The notes under the pieces: generated by a model
The model's input: only the letters and a program-made list of their open reading frames with translations
Database searches by the model: none
Told to the model about the DNA's origin: nothing
Program-made: the position numbers and the translations under genes
Source: CAYRDC01 sp964422925
GTDB lineage: Bacteria > Bacteroidota > Bacteroidia > Chitinophagales > S012-47
Assembly (NCBI GenBank): GCA_964422925.1
Contig: CAYRDC010000013.1
Span: 1 to 64,000 of the forward strand
Direction: 5' to 3'
DNA length: 64,000 bases
In this document: one piece after another, positions 9,471-18,705 of the stretch
Layout: every line of letters begins with the position of its first letter
Numbering within the stretch: the stretch's first letter is position 1

Positions 9471-12347
9471 TCAGGCCAACTCCCGCTTCAGGAATTGCCC
9501 GGTATAACTGGCAGGTTCACGGGCTATTTCCTCCGGGGTTCCGGCAGCGATAATGCGTCCCCCGGCTTCACCCCCTTCCGGGCCAAGGTCAATCACATAA
9601 TCCGCTACCTTGATGACATCCATATTGTGCTCGATAACGATCACGCTGTTGCCTTTATCCACCAGGCGCTGCAGCACGTCCAGCAGCACCCGGATGTCTT
9701 CAAAATGCAGCCCGGTAGTGGGCTCATCCAGGATGTACAGGGTTTTACCTGTATCGCGTTTGGAAAGTTCGGATGCCAGCTTCACGCGCTGGGCTTCCCC
9801 GCCTGACAAAGTAGTGGAGGACTGGCCGAGGCGGATATATCCGAGTCCCACATCTTCCAGGGTTTGCAGCTTCCTGTAAATGGAAGGTACATTCTGGAAA
9901 AACGTTACGGCCTCCTCCACGGTCATGTTCAGCACGTCACTGATAGAGTGCCCTTTATAATGAATATCCAGGGTCTCCCGGTTATAGCGCTTTCCGAGGC
10001 AGGTTTCGCAGGGGACATAGACATCCGGCAGAAAATTCATTTCAATCAGGCGCATTCCACCGCCCTTGCAGGTTTCGCAACGGCCTCCTTTCACGTTAAA
10101 GGAAAAGCGTCCGGGTTTATAGCCACGGATACGGGCTTCCGGCACCTGGGTAAACAACTGGCGGATATCGGTAAACACGCCAATATAGGTAGCCGGGTTG
10201 CTGCGCGGGGTGCGACCGATAGGGCTCTGGTCAATTTCAATGACCTTGTCGAGATGCTCCAGGCCCTTAACCTCCCGGTAAGGCAGCGCTTTGGCCCGCG
10301 AACGGTAAAAATGCCGTCTGAGGATCGGGTACAGGGTCTGGTTGATGAGGCTGGATTTCCCGCTGCCTGAAACCCCGGTAACACATATGAACGTTCCCAA
10401 CGGGAGTTTCAGGTCCACTGATTTCAGGTTATGGCCGGCAGCCCCTTTCAGCACCAGGAATTTTCCGTTGGGTTTTCTGCGCCAGTCGGGAATGGCAATG
10501 GATTTCTCGCCCAGCAGGTACCGGGCGGTGATGGAGCCGTTTCCTTTGAATTTTTCGGGAGGACCGGCCGTTACCACGTATCCCCCATGTTCCCCGGCCC
10601 CCGGGCCCAGGTCAACCAGGTAATCGGCCGAGAGCATCATTTCCTTGTCATGCTCCACCACAATTACCGTATTGCCTGAATCGCAGAGCTTTTTGAGCGC
10701 CTGGATGAGCCGTTGGTTATCCCGCTGGTGCAAACCAATGGAGGGTTCATCGAGGATATAGGTAATACCCTGCAGTTTGGAGCCGATCTGGGTGGCCAGC
10801 CGGATGCGCTGCCCCTCCCCGCCTGAGAGGGAAGCAGCCGGGCGGTCGAGGGTCAGGTAACCGAGGCCCACGTTCTGGAGGAAACGCAGGCGCTCCCGCA
10901 GCTCTTTCAACACGCCTTCGGCTATGGCCCGCTGCCGTTCCGACAAACGGTCTTCCAGGTTCTCCATCCAGCGGTTCAACGACACGATGTCCATGGTTAC
11001 CAGGTCATGGATGTTCCTGCCGTCAATCAGGAACCATAAGGCTTCTTTTTTCAGCCGTTTTCCCTCACATTCCGGGCAGGAGACGATTTCCATAAATTGG
11101 GAAGCCCAGTTGCGCACGTTGTCGGACGAGGTGGCAAAGTAGGCCCGTTTGACCATGCTTACCACTCCGCCATACTCGAGCGTGTACCACCGTTCATCCG
11201 GGCCGAACTGAAGCGGAACTTCCACTTTGCGGTCGGCATGCCCGTAGAGGATGATATTGATAACCTTCGGGTCAATGTCACGGATGGGTTCAGACAGGCT
11301 GAACTTATATTGCCGGGCCAGGGATTTCAACTGCCTGAACAAAAAATTATCGCGAAGCTCCCCGAGCGGGGCAATCCCTCCCTGGCTGATCGAGAGGTCC
11401 GGGTCAGGAATCAGGGAATCCGTATTGATTTCCTGGATGGTTCCCAGCCCCTTGCAGTTGGGGCAGGCGCCATAAGGCGAATTGAAAGAAAAGGTGTTTG
11501 GCGAAGGGTCCTCATACGACAGGCCCGATTCCGGATCCATCAACTGGCGTGAAAAGCTCTGGGTTTTGCCTGTGTCATAATCCAGCACCATGATCAGGCC
11601 TTTGCCCATTTTCAGAGCCACGGACAGGGAATCGCGTAAACGGGTTTCCTCCAGGGCATTGACCCGCAGGCGGTCGATCACCAGTTCGATGTCGTGCACT
11701 TTATAGCGGTCAACCTGCATTCGTTCCACCAGGTCCACGATTTCACCGTCCACCCGGATCTTGAGGTATCCCTGTTTGCGGGCATGTTCAAACAATTCGC
11801 GGTAATGGCCCTTGCGGCCGCGCACCAATGGCGCCAGCAAAACGATCCGCTTGTCGCGAAAGGTCTCCAGCAGGTGCTCAACGATCTGGTTTTCCGTGAA
11901 ATGCTCCATCTTCTTCCCCGAAGCCCAGGAATAAGCCTCTCCGGCCCGGGCAAACAGCAGGCGCAGGAAATCATAAATTTCGGTAACGGTTCCGACCGTG
12001 GAACGCGGGTTCCGGTTCGTGGTTTTTTGCTCAATGCTGATAACCGGACTGAGATTATCGATCCGGTCAACGTCCGGGCGTTCCATATTGCCGATGAATT
12101 GCCGGGCATAGGCTGAGAAGCTTTCCATATACCTGCGCTGACCTTCCGCGTAAATGGTATCAAATGCCAGGGAAGATTTGCCGGAACCGCTGATACCAGT
12201 CAGCACGGTCAGCCGGTTGCGCGGTAATTTTACGTCTATGTTTTTGAGGTTATGCACCCGCGCTCCGTACACTTCCAGCCAGGTATGGTTCCGGGCTGTG
12301 GATTTTTCTGGCTTGCCGGTTGATGGTTTGGTGTTGTGTTTTGTCAT
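9471..12347 (-). CDS. uvrA: uvrA, excinuclease ABC subunit A
   Basis: Damage-recognition ATPase of nucleotide excision repair. At 958 aa it is full length. Two ABC modules are visible: Walker A GISGSGKSSLAFDT near the N-terminus and GVSGSGKSSLINQT near residue 655, with signature motifs LSGGEGQRIRLATQ and LSGGEAQRVKLASEL. Zinc-binding CxxC pairs are CPNC/CPEC in the N-terminal half and CETC..CETC in the C-terminal half. The start is the ATG at 12347. It diverges from the helicase gene and nearly all 121 bp between the two starts carries promoter-like sequence. Confidence 0.98.
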   Translation of the reverse strand: MTKHNTKPSTGKPEKSTARNHTWLEVYGARVHNLKNIDVKLPRNRLTVLTGISGSGKSSLAFDTIYAEGQRRYMESFSAYARQFIGNMERPDVDRIDNLSPVISIEQKTTNRNPRSTVGTVTEIYDFLRLLFARAGEAYSWASGKKMEHFTENQIVEHLLETFRDKRIVLLAPLVRGRKGHYRELFEHARKQGYLKIRVDGEIVDLVERMQVDRYKVHDIELVIDRLRVNALEETRLRDSLSVALKMGKGLIMVLDYDTGKTQSFSRQLMDPESGLSYEDPSPNTFSFNSPYGACPNCKGLGTIQEINTDSLIPDPDLSISQGGIAPLGELRDNFLFRQLKSLARQYKFSLSEPIRDIDPKVINIILYGHADRKVEVPLQFGPDERWYTLEYGGVVSMVKRAYFATSSDNVRNWASQFMEIVSCPECEGKRLKKEALWFLIDGRNIHDLVTMDIVSLNRWMENLEDRLSERQRAIAEGVLKELRERLRFLQNVGLGYLTLDRPAASLSGGEGQRIRLATQIGSKLQGITYILDEPSIGLHQRDNQRLIQALKKLCDSGNTVIVVEHDKEMMLSADYLVDLGPGAGEHGGYVVTAGPPEKFKGNGSITARYLLGEKSIAIPDWRRKPNGKFLVLKGAAGHNLKSVDLKLPLGTFICVTGVSGSGKSSLINQTLYPILRRHFYRSRAKALPYREVKGLEHLDKVIEIDQSPIGRTPRSNPATYIGVFTDIRQLFTQVPEARIRGYKPGRFSFNVKGGRCETCKGGGMRLIEMNFLPDVYVPCETCLGKRYNRETLDIHYKGHSISDVLNMTVEEAVTFFQNVPSIYRKLQTLEDVGLGYIRLGQSSTTLSGGEAQRVKLASELSKRDTGKTLYILDEPTTGLHFEDIRVLLDVLQRLVDKGNSVIVIEHNMDVIKVADYVIDLGPEGGEAGGRIIAAGTPEEIAREPASYTGQFLKRELA

Positions 12348-12369
12348 GAAATGCGGAGCGAAGAATTTG

Positions 12370-12377
12370 CAAAATTA
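12370..12377 (-). promoter_or_regulatory. Perfect -7 element for uvrA
   Basis: The minus strand reads TAATTTTG here, 22 bp before the uvrA ATG. It matches TAnnTTTG exactly. No clear TTTG lies at the usual upstream distance. Confidence 0.4.
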
Positions 12378-12458
12378 CTGATTTTTAAGCAGAAATCCTC
12401 CGGAAATTTCCTTTTGAAACCATTGGGGTTTCGGTTCCGGCCTGCCAGCGGAAATCGG

Positions 12459-12466
12459 TACCTTTG
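12459..12466 (+). promoter_or_regulatory. Perfect -7 element abutting the helicase start codon
   Basis: TACCTTTG matches TAnnTTTG exactly and ends 2 bp before the first of two tandem ATG codons (12469, 12472). If used, transcription would begin at or just after the start codon. See the corresponding finding. Confidence 0.35.
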
Positions 12467-12468
12467 CC

Positions 12469-14742
12469 ATGATGTCTTACCTGGATGAACTGAATGAAGC
12501 CCAACGCAGGGCCGTGGAGCATATAAACGGCCCGCTTTTGGTTATTGCCGGCCCCGGTTCGGGGAAAACCCGGGTACTCACTTACCGGATCGCCCACCTC
12601 ATGCAGCAGGGCGTAGATCCGTTTCATATCCTGGCCCTGACCTTCACCAATAAAGCATCCCGGGAAATGAAGCACCGGATTGAAAAAATCACCGGCCCGG
12701 AAGCCAAAAATCTGTGGATGGGCACCTTCCATTCGGTTTTTGCCCGTATCCTGCGCATTGACGGTAAAAAACTGGGATACCCCTCCAATTATTCCATCTA
12801 CGACACCCAGGATTCGCGCAACCTGATCAGGAATATCATTAAGGAAATGGGGCTGAACACTTCCCTTTACAAAGCCTCCGTGGTGCATAACCGGATCTCG
12901 GCTGCTAAAAACAGCCTGATCAATGCCGGGCATTATGTGCAGACCCCCGAACTGATAACCGAAGACGAAGCCTCCGGGAGGCCGAGGATCGGAGAAATCT
13001 TCCTGGAATATTCGAAGCGCTGTTTTCAGTCAGGCGCCATGGATTTTGACGACCTGCTGCTGAAAATGTACGAACTGCTCGACAATTTCCCGGAAGCGCT
13101 CTACAAGTACCAGCAAAAGTTCCGCTATATCCTCATTGATGAATTCCAGGATACCAACCGGGCGCAGTACGCCATCGTGAAAATGCTGGCGGATGTGTAC
13201 CAGAATATCTGCGTAGTGGGCGATGACGCGCAAAGTATATATGCTTTCCGGGGCGCCAACCTGGAAAACATCCTTCATTTTGAAAAGGATTTTCCGGACC
13301 TCTCCATTTACAAACTGGAGCAGAATTACCGGTCAACCAAGTACATTGTCGAAGCGGCCAACAAGCTCATCACCCACAACAAGCGGCAGTTGGTCAAAAC
13401 CATCTGGACCGAGAACGAGGCCGGACAAAAGATCCGTGTATTCCGCACCATGAGCGACAATGACGAAGGCCGGGCCGTTGCTGACAGTATCATGGAGGAA
13501 AAGTTGCGTAATCATTACCACAATGATGATTTTGCCATCCTATACCGTACCAACGCCCAATCCAGGGCCTTTGAAGATGCTTTGCGGAGGGCCAATATCC
13601 GTTACCAGGTGTACGGAGGGGTGGCCTTTTACCAGCGGAAGGAAATCAAAGATGCCCTGGCATACATGAGGCTGGTGGTGAATCCGGATGATGAGGAGGC
13701 TTTGCGCAGGGTTATCAACTACCCGGCCCGGGGCATCGGGAAGACCACCATGGAGAAGGTGACGGTGCTGGCCCATGAGCAGGATGTTTCCCTTTGGAAA
13801 ATCCTGAAGCGCATCGGGGAGTATTCATTCAACAGCCGCGCCCGCGGCCAGGTAGAAGCCTTTGTTACCATGATCAAGAGTTTCCAGGCTCAGCTGGATA
13901 AAAAAGACGCCTGGGAACTGGCCGAACATATCGTGCAGGATACCGGGCTGCGGGCTGAGCTGAAAAAAGACAACACCATTGAAGGCCTCGGCCGGCTGGA
14001 CAACCTGAATGAATTGCTCAACAGCATTAAGGAATTCACCGTACCGCCCGAATTTGACGATGAGGGCAACCCCCTGCCCCAGGCCGACACCGGACTGGGG
14101 GCTTACCTGCAGCAAATCAGCCTGCTGACCGATCAGGACCAGGATGAAGTGGAAGACACGGTTAAGCTCATGACCATACACGCGGCCAAAGGGCTGGAAT
14201 TCCCGGTGGTTTACATAGCCGGTCTGGAGGAAAACCTCTTCCCGTCCATTCTTTCCATTGCCAGCCGCGATGACCTGGAGGAAGAAAGGCGGTTGTTTTA
14301 TGTGGCCATCACGCGGGCCAAGCAGAAATTGTATTTAAGCTACGCGGCCACCCGCTTCCGCTTTGGCGACCTGCTCTACTGCGAACCCAGCCGGTTCCTG
14401 GAAGAGCTTCCTGAAGAAGTGCTGGAAATGCCAATAACCAGGGCTTCGCAAAAAGACAAACCCTCCCCGGCTCCTTCCAGGTCAGGAACCACCAAGGTTA
14501 TGCCGGCAAGCACCCGGACATACACCCACCAGCCTTCCCCGGATTTCACGGCAGCCAATCCTGAAGCTTTGCAAGCAGGCATGGAGGTGGAGCACCAAAA
14601 ATTCGGGTTTGGCAAAATAGTCAGCATTGAAGGGAACGGGCAAAACCGCATTGCCAATATTTTCTTCCACGATGTGGGAACCAAACGCATAATGCTCAAA
14701 TTTGCCCGCCTGCATATCGTGAACAGAAAAGCCATGGACTAA
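12469..14742 (+). CDS. UvrD/PcrA-type superfamily 1 DNA helicase
   Basis: ATP-dependent 3'-5' DNA helicase of the UvrD/PcrA/Rep group, expected in repair and replication restart. At 757 aa it has all family motifs: Q motif (LNEAQRRAVEH), Walker A AGPGSGKT, motif II LIDEFQDTN, motif III GDDAQSIYAFRGA, motif IV QNYRST, motif V TIHAAKGLEFPVV and motif VI YVAITRAKQ. The C-terminal tail carries the EHQKFGFGKI Tudor-like segment typical of PcrA. Two adjacent ATGs begin the frame; the second (12472) gives the N-terminus closest to family norms. The neighbouring divergent uvrA fits a repair context. Confidence 0.96.
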   Translation: MMSYLDELNEAQRRAVEHINGPLLVIAGPGSGKTRVLTYRIAHLMQQGVDPFHILALTFTNKASREMKHRIEKITGPEAKNLWMGTFHSVFARILRIDGKKLGYPSNYSIYDTQDSRNLIRNIIKEMGLNTSLYKASVVHNRISAAKNSLINAGHYVQTPELITEDEASGRPRIGEIFLEYSKRCFQSGAMDFDDLLLKMYELLDNFPEALYKYQQKFRYILIDEFQDTNRAQYAIVKMLADVYQNICVVGDDAQSIYAFRGANLENILHFEKDFPDLSIYKLEQNYRSTKYIVEAANKLITHNKRQLVKTIWTENEAGQKIRVFRTMSDNDEGRAVADSIMEEKLRNHYHNDDFAILYRTNAQSRAFEDALRRANIRYQVYGGVAFYQRKEIKDALAYMRLVVNPDDEEALRRVINYPARGIGKTTMEKVTVLAHEQDVSLWKILKRIGEYSFNSRARGQVEAFVTMIKSFQAQLDKKDAWELAEHIVQDTGLRAELKKDNTIEGLGRLDNLNELLNSIKEFTVPPEFDDEGNPLPQADTGLGAYLQQISLLTDQDQDEVEDTVKLMTIHAAKGLEFPVVYIAGLEENLFPSILSIASRDDLEEERRLFYVAITRAKQKLYLSYAATRFRFGDLLYCEPSRFLEELPEEVLEMPITRASQKDKPSPAPSRSGTTKVMPASTRTYTHQPSPDFTAANPEALQAGMEVEHQKFGFGKIVSIEGNGQNRIANIFFHDVGTKRIMLKFARLHIVNRKAMD

Positions 14743-14747
14743 TCCTA

Positions 14748-14779
14748 TTTGTTATTGCCGACAATTCCCTATAACTTTG
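14748..14779 (+). promoter_or_regulatory. Promoter for the DUF4290-murA unit
   Basis: TTTG (14748-14751) is followed after 20 bp by a perfect TAACTTTG (14772-14779). This is the best complete match to the Bacteroidota sigma-A promoter in the window. It lies in the 157-bp gap after the helicase gene and implies a leader of roughly 110 bases. Confidence 0.65.
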
Positions 14780-14899
14780 TAACGTTCTTTAAGCAGTAAA
14801 TCCCATCTGCTAAAACATACCGGCTGCTCAACGAGCCGGGGTTCAGCATGCTCAAACAGACATCCGATACATAATCAACATCATTAACGCTAAATACTG

Positions 14900-15550
14900 A
14901 TGACTTATAACTACAACTCTCAAAAAGACCACCTGATGATCAGGGAATATGGCCGGAATATCCAAAACCTGATCAAACACGCCATTTCCATCGAGGACCG
15001 GGAAGAAAGAAACGCCTTCGCACGGGCTATCATTAACCTCATGGCCCAGCTCAACCCGGGGTTCAGCAATATCGAAGAGTATAAAAGGAAATTGTGGGAC
15101 CACATTTATTACATCTCGGAAGGAAAGCTGGATGTGGATTATCCCTACGGCACCCCGGAATTTACGGTTACCAAAACCATGAAATCGGGTAAGCCGATGA
15201 AATATCCCACCAATGACGTCAAGTTCCGGCATTACGGCAAAAACGTGGAAACCATGATCCGGAAGGCTATTGAAATGGAAGACCCCGATAAGAGAAAAGC
15301 CTTCACGGAAGTGATCGGTAATTACATGAAACTGGTTTACAACAACTGGAACCGGGAAAATGTCACCGATGAAATGATCGTAAACGATATCCGGTTTTTA
15401 TCAGGCGGTGAACTGTCGCTCGGAACAGACAGCAACCTGGATGCTTTGCGGCAGTCCAACCGGAAAAAGAAAAAACCGATTTCGTATAAAACCAATACCG
15501 GTAAACGGTCATCCCGCAGGGTAACCCGCAGGCGAAACGGCAGAAACTAA
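14900..15550 (+). CDS. DUF4290 protein with internal duplication and basic tail
   Basis: Conserved Bacteroidota protein of unknown function; 216 aa, no signal peptide or membrane segment, so probably cytoplasmic. Two copies of a roughly 63-residue alpha-helical unit can be aligned by eye: residues 17-79 start with YGRN and 112-174 start with YGKN. They share the pattern A-I-x-x-E-D-x-x-x-R-x-A-F and a similar end (SEGKLDV / SGGELSL). The last 30 residues are very Lys/Arg-rich (NRKKKK, SSRRVTRRR), which suggests nucleic-acid or anionic-surface binding. It ends 11 bp before murA, so the two are co-transcribed. That suggests a cell-wall or growth-linked role, but this is inference. Confidence 0.85.
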   Translation: MTYNYNSQKDHLMIREYGRNIQNLIKHAISIEDREERNAFARAIINLMAQLNPGFSNIEEYKRKLWDHIYYISEGKLDVDYPYGTPEFTVTKTMKSGKPMKYPTNDVKFRHYGKNVETMIRKAIEMEDPDKRKAFTEVIGNYMKLVYNNWNRENVTDEMIVNDIRFLSGGELSLGTDSNLDALRQSNRKKKKPISYKTNTGKRSSRRVTRRRNGRN

Positions 15551-15561
15551 ACCTGATCCGG

Positions 15562-16866
15562 ATGGATGCCTTTGAAATTACGGGAGGCAGGCCTTTATCA
15601 GGAGAAATCATTCCGCAGGGGGCCAAAAATGAAGCATTGCAGGTTATCTGTGCCACTTTGCTTACCGAAGAGCCTGTTACCATTTCCAACATTCCCGATA
15701 TCCGCGATGTTAATTTCCTGATTGAATTATTGAGCGATCTTGGGGTTGAGGTTACAAAACTGGGTGAAGGTACTTACCGTTTCCGGGCCGCGGACATCGA
15801 CCTCGACTACGTCAATACCCCGGAATACCGGGCCAAGGCTTCCCGTCTCAGGGGCTCGGTAATGCTTTTGGGCCCCATGCTTTCCCGCTTTCACAAAGCC
15901 TATATTCCCAAACCGGGAGGCGACAAGATCGGGCGGAGGCGTATAGACACCCACCTGCAGGGGTTCGAAAAACTGGGCGCCAAATTCATTTATCACCCGG
16001 AAAACAACACCTACTACCTGGATGCTTCCAACCTGCAGGGCACGTATATGCTGCTGGATGAAGCCTCGGTAACCGGCACGGCCAACCTGATTATGGCCGC
16101 TTCGCTGGCAAAAGGCACCACCACCATTTACCACGCGGCCTGTGAACCTTACATTCAGCAGTTGTGCCATATGCTGGTGCGGATGGGCGCCCGCATTGAA
16201 GGCATCGGGTCCAACCTTTTGACCATTGAGGGCGTGGACCGACTGGGCGGAACCGAACATATTTTGCTGTCCGATATGATCGAGGTCGGCAGTTTTATAG
16301 GCCTGGCCGCGATGACGGCCTCTGACATCACGATACGCAACGCGCAGCCGCAGCACCTCGGGCAGATCCCGGATGTATTCAGACGACTGGGTATTGAACT
16401 GGAAATACGCGGGGAAGACATTCATATACCCGCCCAGGAGCACTACGAAATCCAAACCTTTATTGACGGCTCCATCATGACCATCTCGGATGCCCCCTGG
16501 CCTGGATTCACCCCGGACCTTTTGAGCGTGGTCCTCGTGGTAGCCACGCAGGCAAGGGGCAGTGTTTTGATCCACCAGAAAATGTTCGAAAGCCGCCTGT
16601 TTTTTGTGGACCGCCTCATCGACATGGGCGCGCAAATCATTTTATGCGACCCGCACCGGGCCGCCATCATCGGGCTGGGCCGGACTTCCCGCCTCCGCGG
16701 CATCGAGATGTCGTCCCCGGATATCAGGGCCGGAGTGTCTCTTCTTATAGCTGCCCTCTCAGCTGAAGGTAAAAGCATAATCCGTAACGTAAACCAAATC
16801 GACCGGGGCTATCAGCGGATAGACCAGCGGTTGCGGGCCCTGGGAGCGGACATACAGCGCGTCTGA
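15562..16866 (+). CDS. murA: murA, UDP-N-acetylglucosamine 1-carboxyvinyltransferase
   Basis: Transfers enolpyruvate from PEP to UDP-GlcNAc, the first committed step of peptidoglycan synthesis. At 434 aa it is full length. Lys22-Asn23 (QGAKNEA) and the C-terminal DIRAGVSLLIAAL and IDRGYQRID motifs are present. The catalytic loop reads PGGDKIGRRRID, so Asp121 stands where E. coli MurA has the fosfomycin-alkylated Cys115. Cys-to-Asp enzymes are known to be active and fosfomycin-resistant. It is translated 11 bp after DUF4290. Confidence 0.97.
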   Translation: MDAFEITGGRPLSGEIIPQGAKNEALQVICATLLTEEPVTISNIPDIRDVNFLIELLSDLGVEVTKLGEGTYRFRAADIDLDYVNTPEYRAKASRLRGSVMLLGPMLSRFHKAYIPKPGGDKIGRRRIDTHLQGFEKLGAKFIYHPENNTYYLDASNLQGTYMLLDEASVTGTANLIMAASLAKGTTTIYHAACEPYIQQLCHMLVRMGARIEGIGSNLLTIEGVDRLGGTEHILLSDMIEVGSFIGLAAMTASDITIRNAQPQHLGQIPDVFRRLGIELEIRGEDIHIPAQEHYEIQTFIDGSIMTISDAPWPGFTPDLLSVVLVVATQARGSVLIHQKMFESRLFFVDRLIDMGAQIILCDPHRAAIIGLGRTSRLRGIEMSSPDIRAGVSLLIAALSAEGKSIIRNVNQIDRGYQRIDQRLRALGADIQRV

Positions 16867-16924
16867 ACCCGGCCCGGGCACAAAACCTGCTGACATTTTG
16901 TCCTGATAAATCCCATGGCAGGAA

Positions 16925-16955
16925 TTTTGAGCAGCGGATTTGACCTGTATTTTTA
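16925..16955 (+). promoter_or_regulatory. Candidate promoter for grpE-dnaJ
   Basis: TTTTG (16925-16929), an 18-bp spacer, then TATTTTTA (16948-16955), one mismatch from TAnnTTTG. It is 28 bp before the GTG start of grpE. No CIRCE-type inverted repeat is seen. Confidence 0.3.
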
Positions 16956-16983
16956 ATATTGTTCACCGAAAAAAACCATAAAA

Positions 16984-17529
16984 GTGTCAGATAAAGGGAC
17001 AACTGAAACAAGCAAACAACCGGCCGAAGAGGCCAAACCCAAAACCCGTAAAAAACAAAGCGAGAAAGACAAGCTGAAAGCCCGGATCAGCGAGCTGGAG
17101 TCAGAAGTAGCGGAGCTGAAGAATAAAAACCTCCGGTTGTTCGCGGAATTTGAGAATTTCCGCAAGCGGACTGCCCGGGAAAAACTGGAACTAATGGAAA
17201 CGGCCAGCCGGGATTTGATTGTAGATTTACTGCCGGTGCTGGACGACCTGGAGCGGGCAAGGCAGGCGGCCGAAGGAGCCAAAGACATAGAATCGGTTAT
17301 TAAAGGTTATGACCTGATTGTTGAAAAACTTTGGCGTATTTTGGAACAGCGGGGCCTGAAGCCCATGGAATCCAAAGGCCAGCCGTTTGACCCGGAATTG
17401 CATGATGCTATGACAGAGCTCCCGGTTAAGGATAAAAAATCCAAAGGCACCGTGATTGACGAAATTGAAAAAGGTTATTTCCTCAAAGACAAAATCATTC
17501 GCCACGCCCGGGTTGTGGTAGGTAAATAA
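16984..17529 (+). CDS. grpE: grpE, nucleotide exchange factor of DnaK
   Basis: Releases ADP from DnaK in the Hsp70 cycle. At 181 aa it has a Lys-rich disordered N-terminus, a long coiled coil (about residues 34-75 with AEFENFRKRTAREK), and the C-terminal beta-wing domain (FDPELHDAM, KGYFLKDKIIRHARVVV). The start is GTG at 16984; no in-frame ATG precedes the coiled coil. dnaJ follows after 3 bp. dnaK is not in the window. Confidence 0.95.
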   Translation: MSDKGTTETSKQPAEEAKPKTRKKQSEKDKLKARISELESEVAELKNKNLRLFAEFENFRKRTAREKLELMETASRDLIVDLLPVLDDLERARQAAEGAKDIESVIKGYDLIVEKLWRILEQRGLKPMESKGQPFDPELHDAMTELPVKDKKSKGTVIDEIEKGYFLKDKIIRHARVVVGK

Positions 17530-17532
17530 GCC

Positions 17533-18687
17533 ATGGCAAAACGCGATTACTACGAAATATTGGGAGTTTCCAGGAATTCTTCTCCGGAGGAAATTAAAAA
17601 AGCATACCGGAAGATAGCCCTGAAATATCATCCTGACCGCAATCCGGGAGATAAAGAAGCTGAGGAAAAGTTCAAGGAAGCGGCTGAAGCTTATGAAGTA
17701 TTGAGCGATCCGGATAAACGGGCCCAGTATGACCGGTTCGGGCACGAAGGCATGCGGGGCGCGGGTGGTTTTTCCGGCCAGGGCATGACTATCGAAGATA
17801 TTTTCTCTCATTTCGGGGATATTTTCGGTGATTTAGGCGGGTTTGAATCCTTTTTTGGAGGAGGTTCCCGCTCCGGCCGCAGGCAGGCCAGGGGCCGGAG
17901 GGGAAACAATCTGCGGATAAAAGTGAAGCTGACCCTGCGGGAAATGGCGGAAGGGGTTACCAAGAAAGTAAAAGTTAAGAAATACTTCACCTGTCCCACC
18001 TGCCAGGGAAGCGGGGCGCGTGACAGCGGCTCGGTGCAAACCTGTGGCACCTGCAATGGCAGGGGCCAGGTAAGCCGCGTTACCAACACCATACTCGGCC
18101 AGATGCGCACCACGCAAACATGTCCTACATGCCAGGGTTCCGGGCAGGTCATCACCGCCAATTGTACCCAATGCCGGGGAGAAGGCCGTATTTACGGAGA
18201 AGAAACCATCAGCATTGACATCCCGGCCGGGGTTACGGAAGGCGTTCAGCTGTCCATGAGCGGCAAAGGCAATGCCGGGGAAAAAGGCGGGCCAGCGGGC
18301 GACCTGCTGATCATGATCCAGGAAGTACCGCATGAGGACCTGAAACGGGACGGGAAAAACGTAATCTACGACCTGTATATCAGTTTTATCGATGCCGCCC
18401 TGGGCACACAGGTAGAAGTGCCTACCATTACCGGCAGGGCCAAAATCAAAATACCGGCCGGCACGCAAAGCGGGAAAATCTACCGCCTGAAAGGCAAGGG
18501 ACTGCCTTCACTGAACGGTTACGGCCGGGGCGACCAGCTTATCCACGTAAATGTCTGGACCCCGCGCAAACTAACCCCGGAAGAAAGGCACCTGCTCGAA
18601 TCATTGCGCGACAGTGAAAATTTCCGGCCCAACCCGGACAAAAGCGATAAAGGCTTTTTTGAGCGCATGAAAGATTATTTTAGCTAA
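17533..18687 (+). CDS. dnaJ: dnaJ, Hsp40 co-chaperone
   Basis: Type I J-protein that delivers clients to DnaK and stimulates its ATPase. At 384 aa it has an N-terminal J domain with the HPD tripeptide (YHPDRNPGD), a Gly/Phe-rich linker, four CxxCxGxG zinc-binding repeats (CPTCQGSG, CGTCNGRG, CPTCQGSG, CTQCRGEG; about residues 156-220), and the C-terminal substrate-binding domains. It lies 3 bp after grpE and forms one unit with it. Confidence 0.98.
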   Translation: MAKRDYYEILGVSRNSSPEEIKKAYRKIALKYHPDRNPGDKEAEEKFKEAAEAYEVLSDPDKRAQYDRFGHEGMRGAGGFSGQGMTIEDIFSHFGDIFGDLGGFESFFGGGSRSGRRQARGRRGNNLRIKVKLTLREMAEGVTKKVKVKKYFTCPTCQGSGARDSGSVQTCGTCNGRGQVSRVTNTILGQMRTTQTCPTCQGSGQVITANCTQCRGEGRIYGEETISIDIPAGVTEGVQLSMSGKGNAGEKGGPAGDLLIMIQEVPHEDLKRDGKNVIYDLYISFIDAALGTQVEVPTITGRAKIKIPAGTQSGKIYRLKGKGLPSLNGYGRGDQLIHVNVWTPRKLTPEERHLLESLRDSENFRPNPDKSDKGFFERMKDYFS

Positions 18688-18705
18688 GCCTGAAAACCAC
18701 GGCTT

